64,000 bases of DNA from JABDMH01 sp965223165. GTDB lineage: Bacteria > Bacteroidota > Bacteroidia > Chitinophagales > Saprospiraceae. The DNA lies in assembly GCA_965223165.1 (NCBI GenBank), contig CBDCVQ010000009.1:372001-436000 (forward strand). The letters are read 5' to 3'. The notes under the pieces were generated by a model that was not told where the DNA came from, made no database searches, and was given only the letters and a program-made list of their open reading frames with translations. The translations under genes and the position numbers were made by a program. This document shows positions 15,912 to 26,365 of this stretch, one piece after another; position 1 is the stretch's first letter, and each line of letters begins with the position of its first letter.

Positions 15912-18634
15912 AGTTTCTTAAGAATTTTGCTTCACACGGCACATCAAAGCGAAGGATCAGGGTGAATGTGGTGGACCAGATCATCGTGCTAGAAGATGGA
16001 GTAAATCAGAAAATCCAAGAAGAACTGTGGCACAAATATGAGCCAAGGAGATATAATCCCAGCATCAATGTTCTTATAAGACGAATGACCGAATTCAGAA
16101 TTCTCAAGAAAGATGACCAGTACCTCGAACTCTCTCACGACATACTGGCCAAGATCGTGGATGATCTTCCACAGGAAGACAATCTGATCGATGTACTTAG
16201 ATGGACCTTTGATTCTCAATTCCACCTCTACAAGAAAGAGGGATCGACGGCCGGTTCCAGCCGATATCTTTCGCAGGACCTGATTCACAAAATGAAAGCT
16301 GACATATCCACAATCAACCTGGCAGGTGCACGGGATCATGAAGAAAAGAAGCTATTCTGGAATAAAAGCGTCGCACATCACGAAAAACAAAGAAGATTGC
16401 GAAATCGAGCCGTACTTGGAACCTTATTGCTACTGACAGCAATCACGACAATCGCCATCTTCGCAATGCGCTCTGCTCAGTCTAGTACTAAGTTTGCCAA
16501 AGAAAAGACGAGGGATGCAGAGAGAAGTCAGCACCGAGAGCAAAAGACCAGTGATGTTTTCGAGGGTGTCGGCGAAGCATATCGGATGGGAAGAAACAAT
16601 CTGACTAGGGCCTTTGGGACTCTGGTAACAAAGAAAGACTCGGTAAGCATCTGGCAAGCGAGGGACGAAAGTTGGAAAGAGGAGTTTCCGTTGTTGTATA
16701 ACTACGAAAACGACCTGATCAAGAATTACATTTTCCAACCTTTCTATGCACAGGAGATCAACATGGGTACCAGGCATATCCTCTCAACCAAAAGCCGTAG
16801 AACTCTTTCTTTGGGAGACCAACAGGGAGGTGATTACTTGATCTTTGCTCTCGCACGGGACCAAATGTTAATGCACCCATTGTGGCTGTCCAAGCAAGAA
16901 TCACATCAGGCCAAAGAAATCTCAAGAATTGCCGAGGGAGTTAGCAGCTATGAGCCATACTATAAGGAGGACAGTACCTTGTCACTTCTCTATTCGACCC
17001 GGGATGGTCTGTTCAGGTACGAGAATGACACTTCAGGTGGTACACGCTCTCAAATCTCATGCACTGATTGTCAAAGCTTGAGGGAGATAGAACACCTGTA
17101 TGGTAACCTATTCGTGGCAGTTAGTTCTGAAGAGACCCTTCGTCTCATTAATATTTCTGAGAAAGCGAACATCGAAATCCCGATTCCAAGCAACATAAGA
17201 CAGGTTCTGGCTGTCAAACGACTTACTGCGAGTGAGATTTGTTACGTCGCTACGCGACGAGGTCAATCTGGCTACTACCTGTTTCGACAAGATATACATT
17301 CCACGTCATCTAGACCAGCACTTCTTATGCGCGACATAGCTGCCCTGAAGGCCTTCTATTCCGAGGGTCCCTATATCGCCATTGGTGACGCCAAGGCTAT
17401 CTATATACTACATATTGACAACTGGACTTGGCCTACCAAACCTCAACTCATTACTCATCATCGCTCCGACATCACTTCGATAGATATACGGCCGCACTCC
17501 AACGGATCCATGGAAATCCTGGTAGGAAGCATGGACAAGAAGTCCAGCATCTACCATCTTCGCTCCATCAAAGGCGGCTATCACGATTTGCTTCGCAGTG
17601 AATTGATCGGACATACAGATGCGATCCACAATGTGTCCTTCCTAGAGGATGCTGAAGATCACATTCTTACGGCAGGTCAAGACGGAATCATCAAGGTCTG
17701 GAACATCGCAGAAATTAGTGAAGCTCAGATCTATTTGGAAGGAGCCTCCTCCGTGATGAAAATGCAATTTGATTCTCTGAGCAATCGACTGTTCGCGGGA
17801 TTTGTGTTTCGGCGCAATCCTCAGGGGTACCTTTATAGCTTTGCACCATCTCTAAAGCCAGCGTCCAGGCAAAGACATCATCAATACAGAATTAGATCAG
17901 ATAACCCAGGACATCTCACCAGCTTCGACTTCTATATGGACTCGCTTGTGATCGGATCCCCAAACCATCTGATATCCACCCAACGAGGAAAAATCAGACT
18001 GACCCCTAATACGACAGTTAACGATCTAGTCATGCAGGGAGACACAGTCTTTGCTGCTACAAGAAGGGGACTAGTCTATTTTCCCAGTCTCGATGACAGA
18101 CAACGGGTGCGCAAAATGGAGGACGTAAACTTCAATAGTGTAGCTGTGGATCCCGAGGGTGATTGGGTGCTTGGCACATCCGATGACAACAAGGTGTATC
18201 TTTGGAGCCTAGGGCTCGATTCTATCCAGGCTTATGAGGAGCATCGCGACAAGGTGCGCGACGCCTGCTTCACACCGGATGGGGCTCATTTCGTGTCGGG
18301 CTCTTGGGACAATACGACGATGCTATGGAAGTTCGATGGTTTTAGCAGCACCAGCATCGACATATTTAAAGGTCATACGAGTGACATTGAGGACATTGCC
18401 ATTAGCAGTAATGGAGACGTAGCCTCTGCAAGTAGCGACAATACCGTGCTACTTTGCGAAATAAGAAACAGCTCATTGGTGCAGCAACCAAGTCTGATTC
18501 GACACGACCACAGCATTCGATCGGTCGCGTTTGGCAGAGACTCCATTATCTACTCGGGCGACAGCCATGGCGTCATCAAAAGGTGGAACTATGAAATGTT
18601 TAGGGGCATCATCGACGAGCGCAGAGCGAAATAG
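15908..18634 (+). pseudogene. nSTAND-WD40 sensor, C-terminal fragment (winged helix, TM helix, WD40 propeller)
   Basis: The 908-codon open frame begins within the end of the STAND region (KRRIRVNVVDQI, LELSHDILAKIVDDLP). A single membrane helix (VLGTLLLLTAITTIAIFAM) lies at about residues 168-186, followed by a linker and a WD40 beta-propeller with repeats ending IKVWN, VYLWS, TMLWK and IKRWN. The GTG at 15908 is only the first start-like codon; the true gene begins at 12163. The N-STAND, TM, WD40 order is common in bacterial signalling ATPases, where the propeller senses a ligand and triggers the linked effector. Codons remain open for 2.7 kb, which suggests disruption is recent. It could still be made as a free WD40 membrane fragment. 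Confidence 0.8.
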
Positions 18635-19072
18635 AACCAAGGATAAAGCTTGTCCCCGTCGGCCAACAGATGGACTCAAATCAAGAAGCTAGGCTCCACA
18701 TTTAGCCGATGCAACCTGTACTTTAAGCGGCCATTGCGTTACCCGTTGTTGACAGAATCGTCCCCACAAATCTTGATGCAATACTAAGGGCAATCGTCCT
18801 CATTGGCCCCTAATTGCATCACCTTTCAGTTTTGACACTTCTCTCATATCAAGAAAAAGGATCAGGCATAAGAGAGTGGCGATGGTGACGTCCTACCAAT
18901 AGGCTCAAATGATCGGCCAGTCATACCGATGGTTCCACCAACGCTACCGAAGATCAGATCGTACATAAAGGAGTCTCCACTTAATTCTACTTTTCAGTAA
19001 ATCTGCTTGCCAGCCAGGCTTCGCAATTATCCTGAATGAGTCTGGCTTGCATCATGAAAGAAAAGAACATTC
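18635..19072. other. Gene-free region between the death operon and the M8 protease
   Basis: I see no gene, RNA or strong hairpin in these 438 bases. The promoter of the metallopeptidase gene should lie toward the right end. A weak GCCAG...CTGGC inverted pair brackets 19011-19047. Confidence 0.4.
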
Positions 19073-20731
19073 ATGAAAATCTACCATTTTAAAAATTCTC
19101 AAGCGGTCAGTATTGGCAACGTAGGTCCTAACCGGATATCCTCTTCTCTCCAGGTCAGCGGCACGGGAGGAACCATACAGGATGTAAACGTCAAACTAGA
19201 TCTGGAACACACCTTTACCTCAGATCTGGTCATCACGTTGTCGGGACCGGATGGTAGCTCAGTCGAGCTAGTGCATCGTACGGGTGGCAGTGGAGATAAT
19301 TTCTCGGAGACGACCTTTGATGATGATGCTTCGACGGCGATCTCATTGGCGAGCCCCCCGTTTGCCGGCACTTTTAGTCCGCACCAAGCGCTAAGCGCGT
19401 TTGACGGAAAGCCGGCCAATGGCACGTGGACTTTGGAGGTCAATGACTTATTCTCGGGCGATGGCGGATCGCTTAAGGAGTGGGAGCTGGAGATCGTGAC
19501 AGACGAGCCATCTGTCAACACCGGTCCTTTTATATTTCGCAACCTGACACCCCAGAACATTTCGGCCGGTGGTCCTAGTGTCATCGAGTCACAGATAATG
19601 GTCCATGGGCTAGACAATCAGACGGTGGACACCGTACTTGCTACTATCGATGTGCAGCACACCTTCACCAATGACCTGAAGATCAGCCTAAAAGATCCGG
19701 GTGGAGATGAGGTATTCCTGGTGGAGGGTGAAGGTGGTGGCGGTGACAACTATCACAATACGACCTTTAACGATGCAGCTCCAATGACAATCGCCGGAGC
19801 CGCTGCGCCATTCACCGGAGCATTCCAACCTGAAGGCACCTTGGCTGATTTCCAGGGTAACAGCCCGAATGGTCAGTGGACCTTGCGCATTGAAGATCAA
19901 GCTTTTATGGATGGCGGATCCCTGCAATCATGGTCATTGGAAATCACTACTCATCAACAACCTGTGCCTAGCCGACCCTTTGAGATAAAGGTCCGATTTC
20001 TTGGCGGCCTGACTCCCAGTCAGCAAGCCATTTTTCAGCAGGCGGCGGATCGATGGTCAGAAATCATCACCGGCAATCTTCCTTCAGTTCAAACGAGTAT
20101 TGGCGTCGTAGACGACGTAGTTATTGACGCTCGTGGAATGGCCATTGATGGTCCATTTGGTGTTCTTGGACGGGCGGGACCCACCGTACTGAGACCGGGA
20201 AGTCACTTACCCGCCAGGGGGATTATGGAGTTTGACAGTGCCGACCTACAAAGATTGGAAAACGCAGGTGAATTGATCGATGTGATCATCCACGAAATGG
20301 GTCACGTGTTAGGAATTGGCACGCTCTGGTCCCGACTAGGTCTCCTCAATGGATCAGGCACAAACAATCCCGAGTTTAACGGGACCAATGCCATGACGGA
20401 GTATGCTGCGTTGAAGGGCTTAGCTAATCCCACTCCCGTCCCAGTGGCTAATACAGGTGGACCGGGCACGGCGGAAGGGCATTGGCGTGAGTCTGTATTC
20501 GACACCGAACTCATGACGGGCTTCGACGATCCCGGTAGAAACGCACTGAGCCGCATGACCGTGGCCTCGCTCCAAGATCTCGGATACCAGGTGGACATCA
20601 CCAAGGCAGATCCCTTCATCCTACCCTTCAATCTGCTGAGTACCGAAGCTGTAGAGGCCAAACACAGTCATCAATGCAATATTGAAGTGCCTGATTTTGA
20701 AGTTTTGCCTGAGGACAGCATCATCACATAG
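19073..20731 (+). CDS. M8 leishmanolysin-like metallopeptidase with two P domains, no signal peptide
   Basis: Two proprotein-convertase P domains (about residues 15-150 and 155-295; each has HTFTxDLxIxLxxPxG and ends in a NGxWTLxxxD-type strand) precede a metzincin catalytic domain. The zinc site is HEMGHVLGIGTLW (His407, Glu408, His411), the third ligand is probably His470 in EGHWRES, and the Met-turn is ELMTG near 484. This matches bacterial leishmanolysin-like proteases. P domains usually come after, not before, the catalytic part. The N-terminus (MKIYHFKNSQ) has no signal sequence, so the protein is probably cytoplasmic or exported by a non-Sec route. It heads a run of + strand protease genes. 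Substrates are unknown. Confidence 0.82.
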   Translation: MKIYHFKNSQAVSIGNVGPNRISSSLQVSGTGGTIQDVNVKLDLEHTFTSDLVITLSGPDGSSVELVHRTGGSGDNFSETTFDDDASTAISLASPPFAGTFSPHQALSAFDGKPANGTWTLEVNDLFSGDGGSLKEWELEIVTDEPSVNTGPFIFRNLTPQNISAGGPSVIESQIMVHGLDNQTVDTVLATIDVQHTFTNDLKISLKDPGGDEVFLVEGEGGGGDNYHNTTFNDAAPMTIAGAAAPFTGAFQPEGTLADFQGNSPNGQWTLRIEDQAFMDGGSLQSWSLEITTHQQPVPSRPFEIKVRFLGGLTPSQQAIFQQAADRWSEIITGNLPSVQTSIGVVDDVVIDARGMAIDGPFGVLGRAGPTVLRPGSHLPARGIMEFDSADLQRLENAGELIDVIIHEMGHVLGIGTLWSRLGLLNGSGTNNPEFNGTNAMTEYAALKGLANPTPVPVANTGGPGTAEGHWRESVFDTELMTGFDDPGRNALSRMTVASLQDLGYQVDITKADPFILPFNLLSTEAVEAKHSHQCNIEVPDFEVLPEDSIIT

Positions 20732-20764
20732 AAAATTTCCTCACATCTCTAAAGTTTTTCGATC

Positions 20765-21166
20765 ATGAAAAAATCCCCCTATTGTTTTCAATATGCAGCA
20801 AAATTCATCTGCATGAGTGATTTTCACGGTTCACCTAACACCCCTTCTGGCCTGCTGGACGGGCTGTACAGAACCTCTGTCAACATTCACAATCCACACG
20901 AGCATGCTTTTGAGTATCGAATGAAGGTGGCGAGGCCTGAAGGTATATCGGATTGGGTCGGCGACGAGCTTCGGCCAGATGGCGTGAGACGCATCACTTG
21001 CGAGGATCTAGAGAGATTTGAGACGGACCCACATTATTTCGAAGGTTACCTGGTGATCGAAAGTCCCTGTAGTCTGGACGTGACCGGCGTGTACACGGTA
21101 GGTAACAAGGAGCATGTCATGAGCATCGATGTAGAGGATGTCCGAGAGCGTATTCTCTGTGCCTGA
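20765..21166 (+). CDS. Small beta-rich protein of unknown function
   Basis: The 133-residue protein is not assigned to a named family. Sequence such as YRTSVNIHNPHEHAFEYRMKV and YLVIESPCSLDVTGVYTVG suggests a compact beta-sandwich. It has no signal peptide and no obvious catalytic residues. It starts 33 bases after the metallopeptidase and is followed 190 bases later by a subtilase, so it may be a chaperone, inhibitor or adhesion module of these proteases. That role is a guess from position. Confidence 0.6.
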   Translation: MKKSPYCFQYAAKFICMSDFHGSPNTPSGLLDGLYRTSVNIHNPHEHAFEYRMKVARPEGISDWVGDELRPDGVRRITCEDLERFETDPHYFEGYLVIESPCSLDVTGVYTVGNKEHVMSIDVEDVRERILCA

Positions 21167-21357
21167 GGTCTCCATCATGCTGTAAGTTCTTACCAAGATT
21201 GATACTCAGCATAGGGATGCAATGGATGTGGTCCATCCTGAGAATGAGATGGGTAATCTCGGGTTGACCACGACACCTACAGATTGGATTGGGTTACTTC
21301 TCCCCATATGAGCCATTAATTAAAAGAAGCCCAGCGTCCGGTAGGTAGTCTTGCCAG

Positions 21358-22335
21358 ATGCTTGATAGCTATCCAGAATGGTTGGGCAGATTGCAGAAAT
21401 GTTACCACATGCCTCTATTTGATTGGAATAGAAACATAGTTAGCATCCCCGATGCCTGGCGCAGCACCCATGGAGCTAACGTCAAGATTGCGGTATTGGA
21501 CTCGGGTGTAGACCTACTGCATCCCGGCCTGCAGCACTTGGATCGCTCCGGAAGAAAATTTGATGTAGCCCAACCGGGATTCGATCCCGATTCGGATGTC
21601 AATGGGACGGATGACGTCACCGATGGCATGCCATCACGTCGAGCACACGGCACCCAGTGTATCAGTATCCTGGCCGCACAACCGGTGAACGGAGACGGGG
21701 TACTGGGCATCTGCTCTCATGCTGATATCTATTGCCTCAAAGTGATCGATGCGGCCAAGGACAGCCTGGTGGATTACTTTGTGAAGGGAATGCAGGTGGC
21801 GATAAGAGAGGGGGTTGACATCGTTTCCGTCAGCTACTTTCCGCTCTTTCGCGATCCGGTAGATCGCCAAGCGATCGAAGCAGTAATGCGGATTGCACGG
21901 CAAAATCGCATCCTGATCATCGGTACACTGCTAAACACGAAGATATTAGGTAGGCTAAATGAGTTGAGATTCCCCTCAGACCAATCCCAAACGATCGTCA
22001 CAGGAGTGATCAAGGAAGATCTGCTGAGGTCCATTGTTGATCATACTGCGCTGAGTACTCAAATTGCATACCTCTGGCCGCAGGCGGAGGCAAAATATTG
22101 CACCTTATTCAGAAGTGAGAAGTATCTGAACGGCCCACTCACGAGCAGCTATGCCACCGCTGGCATGACCGGACTGCTGGCCCTTCTTATTTCGCATTTG
22201 AAGCGGACAGAGGCCAATTATCAGCGTCGTACGAAGGACGAAATCATGGACCTCATCAACCCGCATGTCCCTGCTTTTGACCGCTCAGCGATGCTGTCTA
22301 ACCCCAGTCTGCAACCCTATAAAGTATCACCGTGA
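21358..22335 (+). CDS. Subtilisin-like (S8) serine protease, minimal
   Basis: The 325-residue protein carries the S8 triad: IAVLDSGVDLLHP (Asp48), RRAHGTQCISILA (His97) and LTSSYATAGMTG (Ser264). The last motif replaces the usual GTSMATP with TSSYATA, so the glycine before the serine box and the following proline are missing and activity may be altered. No signal peptide or prodomain is visible. The start GTG/ATG choice is simple: ATG 21358 follows a gene-free gap. The next gene begins within its stop (GTGA at 22332-22335), suggesting coupled translation with a secreted protein. Confidence 0.8.
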   Translation: MLDSYPEWLGRLQKCYHMPLFDWNRNIVSIPDAWRSTHGANVKIAVLDSGVDLLHPGLQHLDRSGRKFDVAQPGFDPDSDVNGTDDVTDGMPSRRAHGTQCISILAAQPVNGDGVLGICSHADIYCLKVIDAAKDSLVDYFVKGMQVAIREGVDIVSVSYFPLFRDPVDRQAIEAVMRIARQNRILIIGTLLNTKILGRLNELRFPSDQSQTIVTGVIKEDLLRSIVDHTALSTQIAYLWPQAEAKYCTLFRSEKYLNGPLTSSYATAGMTGLLALLISHLKRTEANYQRRTKDEIMDLINPHVPAFDRSAMLSNPSLQPYKVSP

Positions 22336-24326
22336 ACGATCGCTTTTGGTGGCGGAATTATCTTATCAGGGGCAAGGTTGTTGCGAGTGTCCTGATGTAC
22401 TGTCTTTGTGCAGGGCCCTTGACCGCCCAGTCAGTTTTCTACGACGCGTTGACTTTGCGAAAGCATCTGAAAGAACACAGTCGTGAGCACACGATCGCCC
22501 AGTTTGATTTAGAGGACAGCACGGCCTCCGCTACGGTATCTCGGATTCTAGCCGATCACACTCCGGCACCAGGTGAAATTGAAACTGACCTGGATTTGTT
22601 TGATGCCTACCATGGCAATCCTTTTATCGGAGACGCAAATGGCACTGTCAAGATATTGTTGGCCAACCAGTATCAAGCTCCGTCTGACCCAGATTTGGCA
22701 GATTTAGAAAGCCTCTCCTTGAGGTCATCAACCACCTCGGGTCTCTTCGTGACGAATCTCGCGGACGGCCTTGCAAAATTTCTGGTGAAACGCACCAAGG
22801 AAGAACTCACGATCACCTTCTTCAGCAAATTCAAGGACAAGATCGTGGCTAACAAACATCTCTCGTCGCTCTTTCCGCAGACCGCGGCGGTGCTCGGGGT
22901 CATAGACCAGGACATCTACCAGTTTAACGCTTATCTGGAGGCCCTGCGAGAGAACTTTGTCAAGGATGCCAAAACACTTCCCATCAACTTGCGCAGCTTG
23001 CTGGATAAGGAGGGGTTCTTGCAGCCTGCAAGCCAAATTCTGGCTACTGATATGTTAACGGTTGGACAGTTTTTATTGGATCGCAAGCCTGTCACGGCTC
23101 TAATCGAATATCTGGGAATAAATGCAGCCCTCCAGAATCAAAATCTGACGAACAGCCTAACACCAGACCTAAAGAGAAAGTATGAGGGAGCGGCTGCTGG
23201 GTTTCAAACAGTCAATCTCATATCGTACGCGTTGCAAAGTAGTCAAGCGGATGAGCTTTGGGTCCCGGTGCAAGAGCTAAGAGAGGAGTTTGGCGATATC
23301 AAAACTCTCTATCTCTTTCTGGGTCTTCTCTGGCAGGAGGCTGACGGTATTGACTTTGGTGCCGACATAAGCCTTAGAAGCGTGCTCGCGGAGGTGGCCC
23401 ATGTCTCGTTGAAGTTGGAAATGATCAAGAACCAATTGGACCAATTTGCGACCTATGCTGGTGAGGTGCGTACAAGTCTCGATTCCCTAAAGGCAAGACA
23501 GACTGCCGGCACTATTGTGTATGACGACTACTATCAATTTTTCCACTCCACCTTTTCCCTGCTCGAGACAGGCATTCGCTTTGAGAAAGCCCTGGTTTCG
23601 CCCGATGAGCCAGCGTCCGTTCTAGGTCAACAAATCGTCGATCTGCTGCGGCAGTTTAACGGACTGACATTTAATGTGCGACAAAAGCATTACGCTGCCA
23701 GCATTAGCAACCTGATCTTGATACTGGACATGCTTCTGCCGGATGGAGGGTTTGATTTCAAGGCTGACCTCCTGAAATACGGCAACTTCATCGCAATTGT
23801 GTCAGAGGCCGAGACATCTGATGAAGTAGCTGCGGCGATCGAAGCAGTTGCCCTCCCGGTGGGTAGCTCCATCACCAAGAAGCGTTCCGACTTTTCGGCC
23901 AGTCTAAATGCATACACGGGGTTGGCTCTGGGCAGAGAAGAGTTGATGATCCGGGGCACGGAAACTTTCTTTGGCGTATCGGCACCCGTCGGATTTGCCT
24001 TCTCTCTGGGATTTGACCAGGGCGGCAGCCTTAGCTTATTCACTCCACTGATTGATGTGGGGGCTCTCGCAGCTATCCGATTTAATGATAGTCAGAGTGA
24101 CGATCTCCCCGACCTGGACCTGCGAAATATCCTTGCTCCCGGTGCGTATCTGGCTTACGGTTGGGGCTCTGACATACCACTGACCATCGGGGTCGGGGGT
24201 CAGATGGGTCCAAACTTGCGAGGTCTTGACCTAAACAATGGGACTGCCGAAACATCAGATAGCGGTTGGCGATGGGGACTATATCTCTCCGTCGACATTC
24301 CAATCTTCAACTTATACGTCCGTTAG
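22332..24326 (+). CDS. Secreted or outer-membrane protein of unknown function
   Basis: This 664-residue protein starts at GTG 22332, overlapping the protease stop by 4 bases. A signal peptide (VVASVLMYCLCAGPLTAQS) ends near residue 33. The middle (about 100-520) is almost wholly helical with long amphipathic segments. The last 130 residues alternate polar and hydrophobic positions with glycine and aromatic residues (FAFSLGFDQGGSLSLF, GAYLAYGWG, WRWGLYLSVDIPIF) and end in an aromatic strand, as in outer-membrane barrels. I do not know the family. Coupling to a cytoplasmic-looking S8 protease is unusual. Confidence 0.65.
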   Translation: MNDRFWWRNYLIRGKVVASVLMYCLCAGPLTAQSVFYDALTLRKHLKEHSREHTIAQFDLEDSTASATVSRILADHTPAPGEIETDLDLFDAYHGNPFIGDANGTVKILLANQYQAPSDPDLADLESLSLRSSTTSGLFVTNLADGLAKFLVKRTKEELTITFFSKFKDKIVANKHLSSLFPQTAAVLGVIDQDIYQFNAYLEALRENFVKDAKTLPINLRSLLDKEGFLQPASQILATDMLTVGQFLLDRKPVTALIEYLGINAALQNQNLTNSLTPDLKRKYEGAAAGFQTVNLISYALQSSQADELWVPVQELREEFGDIKTLYLFLGLLWQEADGIDFGADISLRSVLAEVAHVSLKLEMIKNQLDQFATYAGEVRTSLDSLKARQTAGTIVYDDYYQFFHSTFSLLETGIRFEKALVSPDEPASVLGQQIVDLLRQFNGLTFNVRQKHYAASISNLILILDMLLPDGGFDFKADLLKYGNFIAIVSEAETSDEVAAAIEAVALPVGSSITKKRSDFSASLNAYTGLALGREELMIRGTETFFGVSAPVGFAFSLGFDQGGSLSLFTPLIDVGALAAIRFNDSQSDDLPDLDLRNILAPGAYLAYGWGSDIPLTIGVGGQMGPNLRGLDLNNGTAETSDSGWRWGLYLSVDIPIFNLYVR

Positions 24327-24848
24327 TCGGATGCTGTGGAAGACCTAAGAGCCAGATCCTACTGGGGCAAAGCCAAGGTCTGGATCATGAATTGGGGATT
24401 GAGAGTCCTGATGCGATCGACGCGCAAGGGTATCAGCAAACAACTAGCAAAGAAGATCACAGCTCTTATACTGCGAGAACTGGATCATCAAGATCTTTTG
24501 ATCGATAAGGATAGGCCATAACAAGGACTCATTGCATCAACTCGATCGATCGCGCCCAGCAAGGTTCTCGTACTCCCGAGCAATCAGCAGTATCACCATC
24601 TTGTATCCTGGCCGGATCCATGATTCCACTTACCATGCACCGATATGAACAGGTGCTTAAAGCTCACTGATCTGGCAATAGCCGCCACTTCTTGTGGCCT
24701 CGGCAGCACAATTTCATTAATGGCCGTATTCACAGCGTGGCTACACTCCTATCCAGGGGTAGCTTTGGGGCCGATGTCTGAACATTGCGCGTGAGTAGAA
24801 CTACTTCTATATACGCGGGGCTACTCATAGTCTCAATCACGTCCTGTA
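24327..24848. other. Gene-poor region between the secreted protein and the sigma factor
   Basis: No gene is certain here. A 61-codon GTG-started frame at 24336-24521 (or 44 codons from ATG 24387) encodes a basic helical peptide, but nothing supports its expression. No tRNA or strong terminator was seen. The sigma factor promoter should lie near the right end. Confidence 0.4.
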
Positions 24849-24854
24849 TTGCAC

Positions 24855-25514
24855 ATGCAGCGTCCTAGGCCGGTCACTGTGGGTCGTCTGCTGCAACATT
24901 TTGGACACCACGCTCCGTTTTCGTATTTTTTCCTGGGACTACGAAACGCCAATATTTTGCACGATCTCTTGATCCGTATCAAATCGGGTGATGAATCCGC
25001 TTTGGAAGAAATCTACCGCACTCATCGAAAGCCCTTCATTGCTTGGATGCAATCAAAATTTCAATGCAGTGAGGAGGTGGCCATTGAGTTGATTCAAGCT
25101 TCGGTCGTTATCCTGTATGACAATATATACACTGGTACGCTTAGTGAACTGACCGGATCCCTTCGAACCTATCTCTTCGGCATTGGACGCAACAAATGGC
25201 GGGAGTACAATCGTTATCGAAAGCGAATGAATCCCCACGATGCCTTTGATCACTTTGCCCTGATCGACCCTGAAGATGATCATGCAAACGAGGATCGTAC
25301 CAGCGAAGTCGAACTCCTGGCCAAAGCACTCCGAAAACTTGGCGACCCATGCAAAAGTATGCTTGAAGCCTTCTACTACCAAAAACTAAGTATGGAAGAG
25401 ATCTGCCTGAAGCTTGGATACAAGAACACGGATACTGCCAAGAACATCAAGTATAAGTGCCTTCAGCGTCTACGACGCATATTCAGAAACACCAGACTAG
25501 CCGTGGGTCAATGA
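24855..25514 (+). CDS. ECF-type RNA polymerase sigma factor
   Basis: A sigma-70 family protein of 219 residues from ATG 24855. Region 2 is recognisable in LLIRIKSGDESALEEIYRTH and the following helices, and region 4 in LGDPCKSMLEAFYYQKLSMEE with its C-terminal helix-turn-helix. The first 30-odd residues are not sigma-like, and TTG 24957 (LHDLLIRIK) may be the true start. The downstream gene overlaps by four bases (ATGA at 25511) and encodes a membrane TPR protein, in the position of an anti-sigma factor. The pair probably controls part of the surrounding protease/CHAT block; this is inferred from position. Confidence 0.85.
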   Translation: MQRPRPVTVGRLLQHFGHHAPFSYFFLGLRNANILHDLLIRIKSGDESALEEIYRTHRKPFIAWMQSKFQCSEEVAIELIQASVVILYDNIYTGTLSELTGSLRTYLFGIGRNKWREYNRYRKRMNPHDAFDHFALIDPEDDHANEDRTSEVELLAKALRKLGDPCKSMLEAFYYQKLSMEEICLKLGYKNTDTAKNIKYKCLQRLRRIFRNTRLAVGQ

Positions 25515-26299
25515 ACAGCAATAAGATCAAGGACTTGCACGCAATCGAGGCTTACATCTCCAACAAGTTGTCGAAGCAGAGAAAAAAGGACATCGAGCAA
25601 AGGTTACTTTCTGACGCTTCCTTCATGAACTTATACAAAATGATGAAAAACTTGCCGAAAGCGGCACGAAAGAGTCATCTGAAGGAGAAGATTGACTTTC
25701 TACTCAGATTGGAAGAGTCCATTGTTGAGGAGGACTCACCCAAGATCAAAACCAGTTCTATGGGAATGTCCAAACAGCAGATACTCTGGGCGACAGCCGC
25801 AGCAATCTCCTTAATCCTCGTCGCCCTTTTCTGGCTAAGGGGACCTAAGGAGGGACAAATGTTGGTTGACCAGTATTTCGTAGCGATGCCTTCGGGTCAA
25901 GAAAGGTTGCGCTCAGTAATGGACCATCCAGTGGACAACTTGCAGTGGCAGAAAGCCACAGCACTCTATGATATCGGATCATATGCCGAGGCAGAAGAGC
26001 ATCTGCATGAAATTGTTGAGGAATCGCCAAATGACACGGCCCTGGTGTTGCTGGGTATTTGCGAGGTGGCAACCGGTGACTATGAGATAGCTCTTGAGAC
26101 GTTTGGTAGGCTGGGGAGCGCATCTTCCCTAAATGTGGTAGCTAAATTCTATAGAGCTCTTGCGCTGGTGGGGACGGAGAACTACCAGCTTGCTTTGCCT
26201 CTTATCGATGAAATCACGGCATTGGAGTTTGTGGATACAGCTGTAATGTCAGCGCTCAAATCGGACCTCTTGGTCAAACTAAGGGAGCCGGCTAGGTAG
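25511..26299 (+). CDS. Membrane TPR protein, putative anti-sigma partner
   Basis: The 262-residue protein has a cytoplasmic N-terminal region of about 95 residues, one membrane helix (ILWATAAAISLILVALFWL) and a periplasmic TPR-like domain (ATALYDIGSYAEAEEHLHEI and two more repeats). It is coupled to the sigma gene (ATGA overlap). The topology is that of a membrane anti-sigma factor that senses outside signals through a TPR domain, although no zinc-binding anti-sigma motif is visible. The start at 25511 is chosen over an in-frame upstream TTG-like start inside the sigma gene. Confidence 0.75.
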   Translation: MNSNKIKDLHAIEAYISNKLSKQRKKDIEQRLLSDASFMNLYKMMKNLPKAARKSHLKEKIDFLLRLEESIVEEDSPKIKTSSMGMSKQQILWATAAAISLILVALFWLRGPKEGQMLVDQYFVAMPSGQERLRSVMDHPVDNLQWQKATALYDIGSYAEAEEHLHEIVEESPNDTALVLLGICEVATGDYEIALETFGRLGSASSLNVVAKFYRALALVGTENYQLALPLIDEITALEFVDTAVMSALKSDLLVKLREPAR

Positions 26300-26365
26300 A
26301 TGTAGTATCTCCCTCAAGGAGCAAGTCGATCGAAACCGTGATACTATCCAGGTGGCATCACCGCT

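Noticed and set aside
24336..24521. 61-codon frame after the secreted protein gene
   Set aside because: Protein-like composition is weak and there is no leader or conserved motif; kept only as a note in the gap entry.
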